This document shows positions 7,084-15,853 of a stretch of DNA of 42,386 nt, piece by piece. The DNA comes from Deinococcus sp. GTDB lineage: Bacteria > Deinococcota > Deinococci > Deinococcales > Deinococcaceae. The stretch covers positions 1 through 42,386 of the forward strand of contig JAGLBF010000001.1 of NCBI GenBank assembly GCA_018260375.1, written 5' to 3'. The notes under the pieces were generated by a model that made no database searches, was not told the origin of the DNA, and worked only from the letters and a program-made list of their open reading frames with translations. Within the stretch, counting starts at the first letter, position 1. Each line of letters starts with the position of its first letter. Both the position numbers and the translations under genes were made by a program.

Positions 7084-8417
7084 TACTCACGTTCAAGTAA
7101 GCTGACCACTTCAACGTGACTGGTCTGCGGGTAAAAGTCGTAGGGAGTGACTTGCTTTAGACTCCAGCCTTCGCGGGTCAACACACCTACGTCGCGCGCC
7201 CAGGTCGCAGGGTCACAAGACACATACACCAGCCTGTAGGCGCTGCTGCGGGCAACAGCTTCGCGGGCTTGAGCATCAAGTCCGGCGCGGGGCGGGTCGA
7301 CCACCAGTACGTCGCAGTCGGGCAACAATGTAGCGTCGCCGTGAACAAAGCGCACGTTGCTGGCAGGCTGCTGTCCAGCAGGGACGCTGTGTTGCACGTC
7401 ATGCTGACCACGCCGCAGGGCCTCGCCTGCGCTGTCTATCACCACCACCTGTTCAAAGTGAGGGGCAAGGTGACGCGCAATGGCTCCACTGCCGCCGTAG
7501 AGGTCAACCGCGACCTTGCCGCTGCCTGCCAGTTTGGTGGCCAGCCGGTAAGCTAGGCCTGCCGCCTCAGGGTTGACCTGAGCAAAGCCGCTGGCAGAGA
7601 TGCTCACCAGTACGTCGCCCAGTTGCTCGGTGATCTCGCGCTCGCCGGTGATAAGCTGCACGCCCGCCGAAAAGCGCCGGCCTGCCGGCTGGGCCAAAGT
7701 AACGCCCACCACGCCCGCATCAAGCAGTGCGTCAGCGGCCCTAAGGTATTGCCGCGTATGGCCCTCACCGATGAGGGTGGCAACCACTTCATTGCTGTGC
7801 CGGCTCCCGCGCAGGGCAATTTCGCGGGCAGGAGAGAGCAGCGCCGTGTCGAGCCGGGCGATAACCTGCCCTACGGCTTGCATCACCATAGGGTCGTGGG
7901 GTAGGCCCTGGTGGTCACGTGGCAACAGCCAGGGTTGATGCCCGCGCCGCTGGCGGTAGGCCAGGCCCTGCGGCGTAATAAGGTACTGTGCGCCGTTGCG
8001 GTAGCCCCATTCATGTGGGCTGGATACGGTTTGATCGATCTCTGCCTCAAGGCGACCAATGCGCCTGAGCGCGTCTTGTACCAGACCGCGCTTGATCTCC
8101 AGCTGCAAGGGATAGCTGGCGTGGGCCAGGTCAGCGGTGGGCAGCGGCTCAACTGGCGTTTTGCGCTCTGGGTGAGCGCGCTCTAGCTGCACGATTTTGC
8201 CCCTAAACACCCCCTGCGTCTCATGTACCTGTGCCTGTACCCGCTCGCCTGGCAGCGCTCCGGCGACCAGCACCACGCCCTTTTCACTGCGGCTCAGGCC
8301 CTGCCCGCCCGCCACCACTTTTTCTATCTCCAGGGTCATGGGTGAGGTCAGGGGCGAAGTGGTGGGTTTGGGCGCAGCCTGAGGCGCGGGTTTACGGGAG
8401 TGTGAGCGGCCTTTCAT
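7083..8417 (-). CDS. TRAM-domain class I SAM-dependent RNA methyltransferase (TrmA/RlmD-like)
   Basis: The 444-residue protein resembles the m5U RNA methyltransferases (RlmC, RlmD, TrmA). An N-terminal TRAM-like beta barrel (about 28-85, IEKVVAGGQGLSRSEKGVVLVAGALPGERV) would bind RNA. The SAM domain shows DLYGGSGAIARHL and VVDPPRAGLD. The catalytic Cys401 is in YVSCDPATWARD and the general base Glu436 in SHVEVVSLLE. The four-cysteine iron-sulphur motif of RlmD is absent: the region before YPLQLEIKRGLVQDAL has no Cys. The substrate RNA is therefore not assigned. The ATG follows TACCCT by 8 bases. Confidence 0.88.
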   Translation of the reverse strand: MKGRSHSRKPAPQAAPKPTTSPLTSPMTLEIEKVVAGGQGLSRSEKGVVLVAGALPGERVQAQVHETQGVFRGKIVQLERAHPERKTPVEPLPTADLAHASYPLQLEIKRGLVQDALRRIGRLEAEIDQTVSSPHEWGYRNGAQYLITPQGLAYRQRRGHQPWLLPRDHQGLPHDPMVMQAVGQVIARLDTALLSPAREIALRGSRHSNEVVATLIGEGHTRQYLRAADALLDAGVVGVTLAQPAGRRFSAGVQLITGEREITEQLGDVLVSISASGFAQVNPEAAGLAYRLATKLAGSGKVAVDLYGGSGAIARHLAPHFEQVVVIDSAGEALRRGQHDVQHSVPAGQQPASNVRFVHGDATLLPDCDVLVVDPPRAGLDAQAREAVARSSAYRLVYVSCDPATWARDVGVLTREGWSLKQVTPYDFYPQTSHVEVVSLLERE

Positions 8418-8425
8418 CGCCTGTC

Positions 8426-8431
8426 AGGGTA
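8426..8431 (-). promoter_or_regulatory. -10 box of leaderless promoter
   Basis: TACCCT on the minus strand, 8 bases before the ATG at 8417. Confidence 0.4.
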
Positions 8432-8540
8432 GCACTGCGGGAGGTGTGGAAAACGTGGTGTAGAGCGACAGGGGTACAGAGGTATAGGGGTACAGCGATA
8501 AGGGTATAACAGAGGTACAGTGCCTGCGCCCGCAGTTGAG

Positions 8541-10409
8541 CTACGCCTGATCGGCGGGCGCGGGCGGCTGAGGCACGGGCGGCTGAGGTGCAGCCAAATG
8601 GGGTGCTTTGGGCTGAAACCCAACGGCGATGCGCTCGCCCTGGCGCACCACCACCACAGCGCCGCTGGTGAGGGGCAGTGCTAGCAAGTCGCCCACTTGT
8701 GCGGTGGTTACTCCCGGCACAATGGCGCTGAGTTCACCCTTGTAGTCGTTGCGCAGCGTGAGTGGTTGGTTCATGACTCGCACGGTCAGTGGCTCGCCCC
8801 TAAAGAGCAGCACGGCGTGTTGAGTGCCGTCTGATACCGCCGGGGTGCTGTAGTCGCTCAGCACGGGCAAGGCTAGCCGATCAGGTGGGCTTGTCAACAG
8901 GTTGATGAGGGCTTGCACGGTAGGCGGGCTGACCTGGGTGGCTATCAGTGCGTGAGCAAAAGCCTGACCCAGTTGTTCGTGGCTCACCAGTGGCGCGGAC
9001 TTTATCAGGGTGTTGGCGCCCTGACGGGCAAAGGCCAGCAGGGTGGCTGTGGGCACTGAGGCGTAGGCCGCGGCACTCTGGGCTGACACCTTTTCGGGGA
9101 CAATGTCGTTGCCGCGCAGCTTCATCGCCACGGCGCGGGCCAGGCGCAGATTGGCGTAGTCATCTTCTGGCTCTAGCAGTGCGGCGCTCAGGCGCGCTTC
9201 AAGCACCAGTGCCGCTAGGTCGCGGTGGTCTTTGGGGCGGCGCTCAACCGCTAGATCGTCACCTATCAGGGCCAGGTGAATGGGTTCACCCGCCAGTCGG
9301 CTTTCGGCAAGGGGCTGCGCGCTATTCAGGCGCACAAAGTCGCCTTCGCCCTCTGGGTCGCTGATGATGATCTCCCAGCCGTCTTGTGCCAGCCTGCGCC
9401 AGCGCAAATGATGTCCGCGCCAGCCCACCTGGTCGCCGCCTGACAGGTGAATGGCGAGCGACAGCGCAGTGTCTTCAGCCTTCTCCAGCCGTACGGCCTG
9501 ACCACGGGCGTACAGCAACCCCCCTAGTAGCGGAAGCTCGGGGCCGCGCCCGCCCATACTGTGCGGCACTCCACTATCCAAAAAGGCGCTGAGCTGCTGC
9601 ACAGCCTCGTCTAACAGCGGCTGTATAGGCGCAGTGCCTACGGGCATATCACCCTGGGCGGCGTAGGCCAGCAGCTTGTAAAGGGTGTGCTGTAGCTGCT
9701 CTTGGTCGTATTCCTCTTCTTTGATGGTTTTTATGCCCAGTACCGCCTGGGGTAGCGGGGCCGTGAGCAGGCCGCGCAGCACCGCTCTGACGCGCTGGTG
9801 GTTGTTGGGCAGGGCGCTGATGGGGCTGCACAGGTGCTGGGTTAGTGCGCCGAGTACCTGTGCAGCCTGATCGGGTCGGTGCAGGTCAGTGTAGTTTAGG
9901 GCCGCCGCCAGCGTCAGTGCGGGCCATTCAGAGTTGGGAGCCACCTGTTGCAAAGCCTGTAGCAGAGCCAGAGTCACGCGCAGAGGGTGCAAGTTTTTTT
10001 GGGTGACCCAGTGCTGCGCCTGCGCTTGGGCGCGGGTGTATAGGTCAAAGTGAAAGAGTGTGCTGCGCAGCTGTTGCAAAATATCCCACTCGTTGCGGGC
10101 GTCAGCGTGCTGCACCGCCAGCGCGTCGGTGATGGCAGGCACTTGTATGCCTTGTAGCCCACCTGAGAGCAGTTGTTGCAGCTCCTGAGCATTGCTAGGC
10201 ACATGAATTTCTTTTTCAAAGGTACGCCAAGTCCGGTCAGCGCGGCGCATACGGCGCATCAGCGTAGAATCCAGCGATGCGTCCATCAGGTAGTCGCGCA
10301 GGTCATGCAGGGCCAGTTTGCCGCTTCTGGGCAGTTTACCCGCCACCAGGTCGGCAACTTTGTATTCAAACAGCTCTACCAGGGCGCTGTCATAAGATTC
10401 GTAGCTCAC
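8541..10409 (-). CDS. Conserved-looking protein of unknown function, 622 residues
   Basis: I do not recognise this protein. The first 230 residues are Leu/Ala/Gln-rich and helical, with a basic patch (RRMRRADRTWRTFEKE, about 53-68) and a repeat-like helical stretch that might be TPR-like. The middle (about 300-370) is beta-rich, and the last 90 residues contain small beta segments (TLRNDYKGELSAIVPGV, LLALPLTSGAVVVVRQGERIAVGF) that could form a barrel, ending in a Pro/Ala tail. There is no signal peptide and no membrane helix, so it is probably cytosolic. The GTG start follows a TATACT box by 7 bases. It is divergent from the kinase gene at 10573, with 163 bases between them. Confidence 0.75.
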   Translation of the reverse strand: MSYESYDSALVELFEYKVADLVAGKLPRSGKLALHDLRDYLMDASLDSTLMRRMRRADRTWRTFEKEIHVPSNAQELQQLLSGGLQGIQVPAITDALAVQHADARNEWDILQQLRSTLFHFDLYTRAQAQAQHWVTQKNLHPLRVTLALLQALQQVAPNSEWPALTLAAALNYTDLHRPDQAAQVLGALTQHLCSPISALPNNHQRVRAVLRGLLTAPLPQAVLGIKTIKEEEYDQEQLQHTLYKLLAYAAQGDMPVGTAPIQPLLDEAVQQLSAFLDSGVPHSMGGRGPELPLLGGLLYARGQAVRLEKAEDTALSLAIHLSGGDQVGWRGHHLRWRRLAQDGWEIIISDPEGEGDFVRLNSAQPLAESRLAGEPIHLALIGDDLAVERRPKDHRDLAALVLEARLSAALLEPEDDYANLRLARAVAMKLRGNDIVPEKVSAQSAAAYASVPTATLLAFARQGANTLIKSAPLVSHEQLGQAFAHALIATQVSPPTVQALINLLTSPPDRLALPVLSDYSTPAVSDGTQHAVLLFRGEPLTVRVMNQPLTLRNDYKGELSAIVPGVTTAQVGDLLALPLTSGAVVVVRQGERIAVGFQPKAPHLAAPQPPVPQPPAPADQA

Positions 10410-10416
10410 GTCACTA

Positions 10417-10422
10417 AGTATA
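10417..10422 (-). promoter_or_regulatory. -10 box of leaderless promoter
   Basis: TATACT on the minus strand, 7 bases before the GTG at 10409. Confidence 0.55.
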
Positions 10423-10572
10423 GTGGCTTGGGTGAGCCGTTCACCTCTACTCCTATTTGGTCAACTCACCCGCTCAGCAGGGTTGGTACAGGGCGCACCC
10501 ACAGGTTCTTTGCCATGACGCCGCTCCTTTGTCATGACGCCGCAAGTTAATCTTTGCTAGTGTGACGGTGAC

Positions 10573-12768
10573 GTGGAAGCTTACATGAACCTGATGTTAC
10601 TGGGGGCGCTTTTTTGGGTGTCGCTGCTGTTTTTTTTGCGCCCACCGCTGCGTTTGTTAAGCTTGGTTACGGCCCTGTGCGCCTTTGCCTGTTTGTTGCT
10701 CATCGGCCTGATCAGCGGGGTGGTGCGCGGGCAAGGGAGCATGGTCAGTGCCGTTGCGCTGCTGGCGGTGAGTGTGGTGGTGCTGCTTGAGCGCCCCAGT
10801 ACAGACACGCGCTACAGTGCGCCCTCCTCGCCGCGCAGCAGAGGCAAAAGCAGCAGCAAGTTGCCCAGTGCGGCGCGGCTCAACAGTGAACAAAGGGCCG
10901 TGAGCAGCAGCGGCCCCCGAACGTCACTGTTGTCCCAGATTAAGCTTCCCGCACGCCGGCTTAGCCTGAGCAAACCCGCCAAAGGCTCCAGCAAGTTGCG
11001 CGTTACAAAAGCCAGCAAATGGACTTCAGCGTCTGCAAGTAGCATCCAGGGGGGCGGCGCGGGCGGCAGCGCAGGCAACCTGTCTTTTGAGCACTACGAG
11101 GTGCTTGACCGCATTGGGGTGGGGGGCATGGGCAACGTGTACCGTGCTCGCCGCCGAACGGACGGGCAGACCGTGGCCCTCAAAGTGCCGCAAGAAAAGT
11201 ATCTGGCAGATGCCAAGTTTGTCAAGCGCTTTTACCGTGAGGCCGAGGTGTTGCGCCGCTTTGATCACCCTAACATTATCAAGGTCTACGATTACCGCTC
11301 GGAAGGGCACGAATACTACATTGCCATGGAGTATATAGACGGCGAAAGCCTGGAAACGTTGCTGGAAGAGCGCCCCCTTAACTTTACCGAAAGTGTGCAG
11401 GTGCTCCGCGCCCTGGCTGACGCCCTGCGGCACATCCATGCGCAAAATGTAGTTCACCGCGACATCAAACCAGGCAACGTGATGGTGCTGCGCGGCGCCC
11501 TCAAGGACGGCAAATTACAGGAAGGCGGCATTAAGCTGATGGACTTTGGCATTGCGGTAGGCAAGGTGCTGACCCGCCTCACCATGACGGGGGCGCGGGT
11601 GGGTACGCCGATTTATATGGCCCCTGAGCAGGCCAAAGGTAACCGCGTAGACACCCGCAGCGACGTGTACTCGCTGGGCCTTTTGGCTTACGAGATGATC
11701 ACAGGCGTCACGGCCTTTCGCGGCAGCTACGACGCGGTGGTGCACCAGCAGATTTTTGAAACACCCAAGCCGCCCAAACAGGTGCGCCTAGAAGTGCCGG
11801 GTAAGCTCAATGACCTGGTGCTCGCCATGATTGAAAAAGACCCCAATCTGCGCCCCACCTTGGACGAGGTGATCGCCCGCATAGACGAGGGCGTGCTGAG
11901 CGACGAGGTCTTTAGCGACCCTGTGGCGCTGCTGGTCAGCGTACAGGAAAAGCGCGGCACCCTGCGTCTGCTTGACCTCCGGGGCAAACTGCGCAAGAGC
12001 CTGCGCGACGTGGCACTGGGTCACTTGAACGCCGCCCCTAGTGCGCTGGGCAGTGACGCGGCGGGCAATTTGTATTTTAGCGTGCAAGAATCTCGCCCCG
12101 CACGCGGTATGCCGCTGATTCACAAGCTGAGCGCTACGGGTGAGCAGCTGCTAAGCTTTGGGCCTTACGGCATGGGCGAACAAGAACTGTTGCAGCCTGT
12201 ATCGCTGGCGGTCGGTGGCGACCGGCTGTATGTGCTGGACGGTGAAACCCATTATGTCAGCGCCTACGACCTGGAGGGCCAGTTTTTATTCCGCTTTGGC
12301 GGGCGCGGTAGCGGGCAGGGCCGCTTTGACCGTCCCAAGATACTGGTGGTCACACCCGCGCAGCAAATTTTGGTGCTGGATACGGGCAACCGCGAAGTGC
12401 AGCGCTTTGATAGAGAGGGCCGGTACCTGTCGCGCTACGCCTTTCGAATGGACAAGAGCAGTGGCGAACTGCGCCCTCTGGTGGGCCTGAGCGTAGACAG
12501 TCAGGGCACTGTATACATTGTAGACGGCGTTGCCAACAAGGTGCGCAAGATAGAAGCGAATGACGTGGCCGGTAACACCTTTACTCTAGAAAGCCTAGTT
12601 GGTCAACCCGCCGAAGCGCTGTGGCTGCTGCAAGTGAATGCTGAAGGCCATATCTTTGTCGTGTGCCAGGGCGGGCATACCCTGCGGGTGTACTCCCCAG
12701 TCGGCGACTTGCTGAGCAGCAATGACCTGTATTCACCCGTGCAGGCGGTGCAGCTGGTGCATAGATAG
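10573..12768 (+). CDS. Membrane-anchored Ser/Thr protein kinase with C-terminal NHL-like propeller
   Basis: The 731-residue protein has two or three N-terminal membrane helices (about 6-50 and 56-74). A Ser/Lys/Arg-rich linker follows to about residue 171, then a Hanks-type kinase domain (about 173-450). Visible motifs are the Gly loop GVGGMGNVY, the VALK lysine, HRDIKPGN with catalytic Asp297, DFG with Asp324 and APEQ. From about residue 455 there are recurring blocks such as SLAVGGDRLYVLDGE and ILVVTPAQQILVLDTGNREVQRFDREGRYL, typical of NHL beta-propeller blades that bind proteins or ligands. The kinase appears catalytically intact. The propeller has no separating membrane helix, so by this topology both domains are on the same side of the membrane. 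GTG at 10573 has TAGTGT 9 bases upstream; ATG at 10585 is an alternative. Confidence 0.9.
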   Translation: MEAYMNLMLLGALFWVSLLFFLRPPLRLLSLVTALCAFACLLLIGLISGVVRGQGSMVSAVALLAVSVVVLLERPSTDTRYSAPSSPRSRGKSSSKLPSAARLNSEQRAVSSSGPRTSLLSQIKLPARRLSLSKPAKGSSKLRVTKASKWTSASASSIQGGGAGGSAGNLSFEHYEVLDRIGVGGMGNVYRARRRTDGQTVALKVPQEKYLADAKFVKRFYREAEVLRRFDHPNIIKVYDYRSEGHEYYIAMEYIDGESLETLLEERPLNFTESVQVLRALADALRHIHAQNVVHRDIKPGNVMVLRGALKDGKLQEGGIKLMDFGIAVGKVLTRLTMTGARVGTPIYMAPEQAKGNRVDTRSDVYSLGLLAYEMITGVTAFRGSYDAVVHQQIFETPKPPKQVRLEVPGKLNDLVLAMIEKDPNLRPTLDEVIARIDEGVLSDEVFSDPVALLVSVQEKRGTLRLLDLRGKLRKSLRDVALGHLNAAPSALGSDAAGNLYFSVQESRPARGMPLIHKLSATGEQLLSFGPYGMGEQELLQPVSLAVGGDRLYVLDGETHYVSAYDLEGQFLFRFGGRGSGQGRFDRPKILVVTPAQQILVLDTGNREVQRFDREGRYLSRYAFRMDKSSGELRPLVGLSVDSQGTVYIVDGVANKVRKIEANDVAGNTFTLESLVGQPAEALWLLQVNAEGHIFVVCQGGHTLRVYSPVGDLLSSNDLYSPVQAVQLVHR

Positions 12769-12885
12769 GGTGTATAGATAGTACGGGCAAGGGGTGAGTA
12801 TAGGTAAGGTGGGTACGGAGAGTGCAGTAGCAGGCCGCGCAACTCGACAGGTGCCGTGCTGACCTAGGCAGCGGTTAGACGGTTA

Positions 12886-13006
12886 AACGGACTTCGGTTC
12901 ATTCCAGCACAGAACATAGTCAGGAAAGCCGCCGACTGTACTTCTATATCAGGGAACCCGTATCTTTTCCCAGTCGCCGCTGTCCCCGTTAAATCGCAAC
13001 CCGTAT
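12886..13006. repeat. Dispersed intergenic repeat, long copy
   Basis: AAACGGACTTCGGTTCATTC, then CAGCACAG, AGGAAAGCCGCCGACTGT, GGGAACCCGTATCTTTTCCC and a final TTAAATCGCAACCCGTAT follow the same order as the copy at 2558-2746, with the hairpin arm deleted. The gap from 12769 holds only short GGTA-rich repeats besides this. Confidence 0.7.
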
Positions 13007-13010
13007 TAGT

Positions 13011-13032
13011 TGATAATTCATTTGCAAATACT
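13011..13032. promoter_or_regulatory. Possible Fur/Zur-type operator before the metal ABC transporter
   Basis: TGATAATTCATTTGCAAATA shares TGATAAT at the same position and TGCAA with the stronger operator at 21067-21088 (13 of 22 positions in the same alignment). It contains a perfect palindrome, ATTTGCAAAT (13020-13029). It overlaps a candidate -35 (TTGCAA, 13022-13027). Confidence 0.35.
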
Positions 13033-13051
13033 GGAGTTTATCCGCTACACT
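13022..13051 (+). promoter_or_regulatory. Promoter of leaderless metal ABC transporter mRNA
   Basis: TTGCAA (13022-13027), an 18-base spacer and TACACT (13046-13051), then 9 bases to the ATG at 13061. Confidence 0.55.
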
Positions 13052-13060
13052 GCTCGTCTG

Positions 13061-13799
13061 ATGTCTGCTCTCGCCACCGCCCCCAACACCCTGGTCAGCG
13101 TGCAGGATGTCAGCGTGTGGTACGGCGCACATGAGGCACTCAGTCACGCCTCGCTGGAGTTGCGGGCGGGTGAGCTAAGCGCCATCATCGGGCCCAATGG
13201 AGCGGGTAAAAGCACGTTGCTCAAAGCACTTCTGGGCCTGGTGCCTGTCAGCAGTGGCACTATTGTCTTTGCCCCCGCGCTAGGCCGCCCGCAAGACGCA
13301 CTGGCGTATGTGCCGCAGCAGCAAACGCTGGACTGGGCTTTTCCCGTCACTGTGTGGGACACCGCTATGATGGGCCGCACGGCACGCCTAGGCTGGGGCA
13401 AGTGGCCTAGACGGGCTGACAAAGAAATGGTGAGCGAGGCCCTGCATCAGGCGGGCGTGTATGACCTGCGCCACCGTCATATCGGCGCCTTGTCGGGCGG
13501 GCAGCGGCAACGGGTGCTGCTCGCGCGGATGCTGGCCCGCAACGCCCCTACCCTGCTGCTTGATGAACCGCTGACGGGGGTAGACGTCAACAGCCAGGAG
13601 CGCATTTTGGAATTGCTGCGCGTGCAAGCAGGGCAGGGCCGCGCTGTGGTGATGGTCACCCATGACCTAGACAGCGCTGCTACCTTTGACCAGTTGATAC
13701 TCATCAACCGCTCGGTGGTGGCCTGCGGCAAGCCCGCCGAGGTCTACACCCCTGATAACATCGCCGCCACATTCCGCACCAGCCATCTGGGAAGTACCC

Positions 13800-13813
<14 letters not shown>
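13061..13813 (+). CDS. Metal ABC transporter ATP-binding protein (Mn/Zn type)
   Basis: The 250-residue ATPase of a family A-1 type importer for manganese or zinc powers uptake together with the permease encoded next. Walker A GPNGAGKST is at 44-52, the signature LSGGQRQRVLLAR follows, Walker B is LLLDEPLTGVD and the H-loop is MVTHD. The frame is open from a TTG at 13010, but the ATG at 13061 is preferred because a good promoter lies between them. It overlaps the permease gene by 14 bases. No binding protein is adjacent; the nearest family member is znuA at 22485. Metal specificity cannot be read from the ATPase. Confidence 0.9.
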
Positions 13814-14639
<826 letters not shown>

Positions 14640-14739
14640 ATAGAATGGCCCTTTTTCTGTAGAGATACGGCTCTCTGTACCTACTGCTCTGTGTAGCTAC
14701 TGCTCTATTGGCAATGACCTGATGTAAGTGGAAGCTGTA

Positions 14740-14745
14740 TACACT
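14740..14745 (+). promoter_or_regulatory. -10 box of leaderless modA promoter
   Basis: TACACT is followed by 7 bases and the ATG at 14753. Confidence 0.5.
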
Positions 14746-14752
14746 GTACCTT

Positions 14753-15658
14753 ATGCTTTTTCTTTCACTCCTAAGGTTTACCAGGGCAGCGGGCAGGCGC
14801 TCTACAGGTGCTGTGTTGCCCAGATTAGCCTGTGCTCAAGACTGCGCGGGTCAGGGTGGCTTATCCCGCACCCACGTCAGCAGCCTGAGCACATTCACAG
14901 TTGTCCCTGTTGTGTTGGCGGCCCTGCTGCTGAGCACTCCAGCCCGTGCGTCTGAGCTGACCGTGTTTGCCGCCGCCTCGCTGACTGACGCGTTGACCGA
15001 GCTGGGCCAAAACTTTGATGCCCAAACAGGCCACCACACCACCTTTCAGTTTGCAAGCTCGAAGGTGTTGCGCACCCAGATACAGGAGGGCGCGGCCCCT
15101 GACGTGTACGCCAGCGCCAGCAGCGCCCAGTTTGAGTCGCTGGCGGGGTTGGTGGGCCGCGCTCAGCCGTTTGCCAGCAATCTGCTTGCGGTTATTGTCC
15201 GGAAAAGCCCCCCCAAAAAGAGCCAGGCGGTAAGCACACTGCGCGATTTGGTAAAGCCTGGGCTGCGTATTGTTACCGCTGACAAAGCCGTGCCATTAGG
15301 CGATTACACCCGCCGCATGCTCCGCGTCCTTGACCAGTCGGGCGCGTATGGTCAGAACTTTATGGGCCGTTTTATGCGCAACGTGGTCAGCCAAGAACCC
15401 AGCGCGCGCCAGGTGTCCCTCAAGGTGCAACTGGGCGAGGCCGACGCCGCCGTAGTGTACCGCAGCGACATCACCCCCGCGCTGAGGTCGCAGGTGCGCG
15501 AGGTGGCGCTGCCATCACGCTTTAATCAGCGGGTCAGCTACCCTATCGGCGTGTTGAGGGCCTCGCCCAACGCCAAGGCTGCCCAGGCCTTTGTCCATTA
15601 TGTGCTGTCTGCCGAAGGACAAAGCGTGCTGAGAAAGTGGGGCTTTTTAAAGCCGTAG
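14753..15658 (+). CDS. modA: Molybdate ABC transporter substrate-binding protein
   Basis: ModA captures molybdate or tungstate outside the membrane and delivers it to ModB. The mature part begins near SELTVFAAASLTDAL (about residue 67), the classic ModA start. FASSKVLRTQIQEGAAPDVYASAS and the C-terminal FVHYVLSAEGQSVLRKWGF match the family. The hydrophobic signal core (about 48-62, ending TPARAS) is unusually far from the ATG, giving an N-region of nearly 50 residues. Either a later start is used or the signal peptide is long. I kept the ATG because TACACT lies 7 bases upstream. modB follows after about 195 bases that contain a repeat. No modC is present. Confidence 0.88.
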   Translation: MLFLSLLRFTRAAGRRSTGAVLPRLACAQDCAGQGGLSRTHVSSLSTFTVVPVVLAALLLSTPARASELTVFAAASLTDALTELGQNFDAQTGHHTTFQFASSKVLRTQIQEGAAPDVYASASSAQFESLAGLVGRAQPFASNLLAVIVRKSPPKKSQAVSTLRDLVKPGLRIVTADKAVPLGDYTRRMLRVLDQSGAYGQNFMGRFMRNVVSQEPSARQVSLKVQLGEADAAVVYRSDITPALRSQVREVALPSRFNQRVSYPIGVLRASPNAKAAQAFVHYVLSAEGQSVLRKWGFLKP

Positions 15659-15689
15659 AAGAGTCATATAGATTCTGACTTGCACCTGA

Positions 15690-15801
15690 GTATTTCAGAT
15701 TCAATCCGAGCGGATGCGAGTGGGAACAGCATACGGATGCCGCGGTATGGAGCCACAGGCGGCGCTTTTCCGACTGTGGTGGAATGGAGCGCAGTCCGTA
15801 T
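15690..15801. repeat. Dispersed intergenic repeat between modA and modB
   Basis: The core at 15731-15801 (71 bp, ATACGG... to ...GCAGTCCGTAT) agrees with 34267-34337 at about 63 of 71 positions. The left flank GCGGATGCGAGTGGGAACAG is the reverse complement of sequence following the core at 34338-34358, so the modules are rearranged relative to each other. Confidence 0.85.
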
Positions 15802-15841
15802 GAGGCGGCCCGTCCGCCTTTTGATTCTGAGTGCTATCACC

Positions 15842-15847
15842 TATAGT
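15842..15847 (+). promoter_or_regulatory. -10 box of leaderless modB promoter
   Basis: TATAGT is followed by 6 bases and the ATG at 15854. It suggests modB can be expressed separately from modA, downstream of the repeat. Confidence 0.5.
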
Positions 15848-15853
15848 TTGGCC

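Noticed and set aside
8948..9364. 138-codon plus-strand ORF inside the 622-residue gene
   Set aside because: Arg/Gly/Pro-rich antisense shadow typical of GC-rich DNA, with no start signals.
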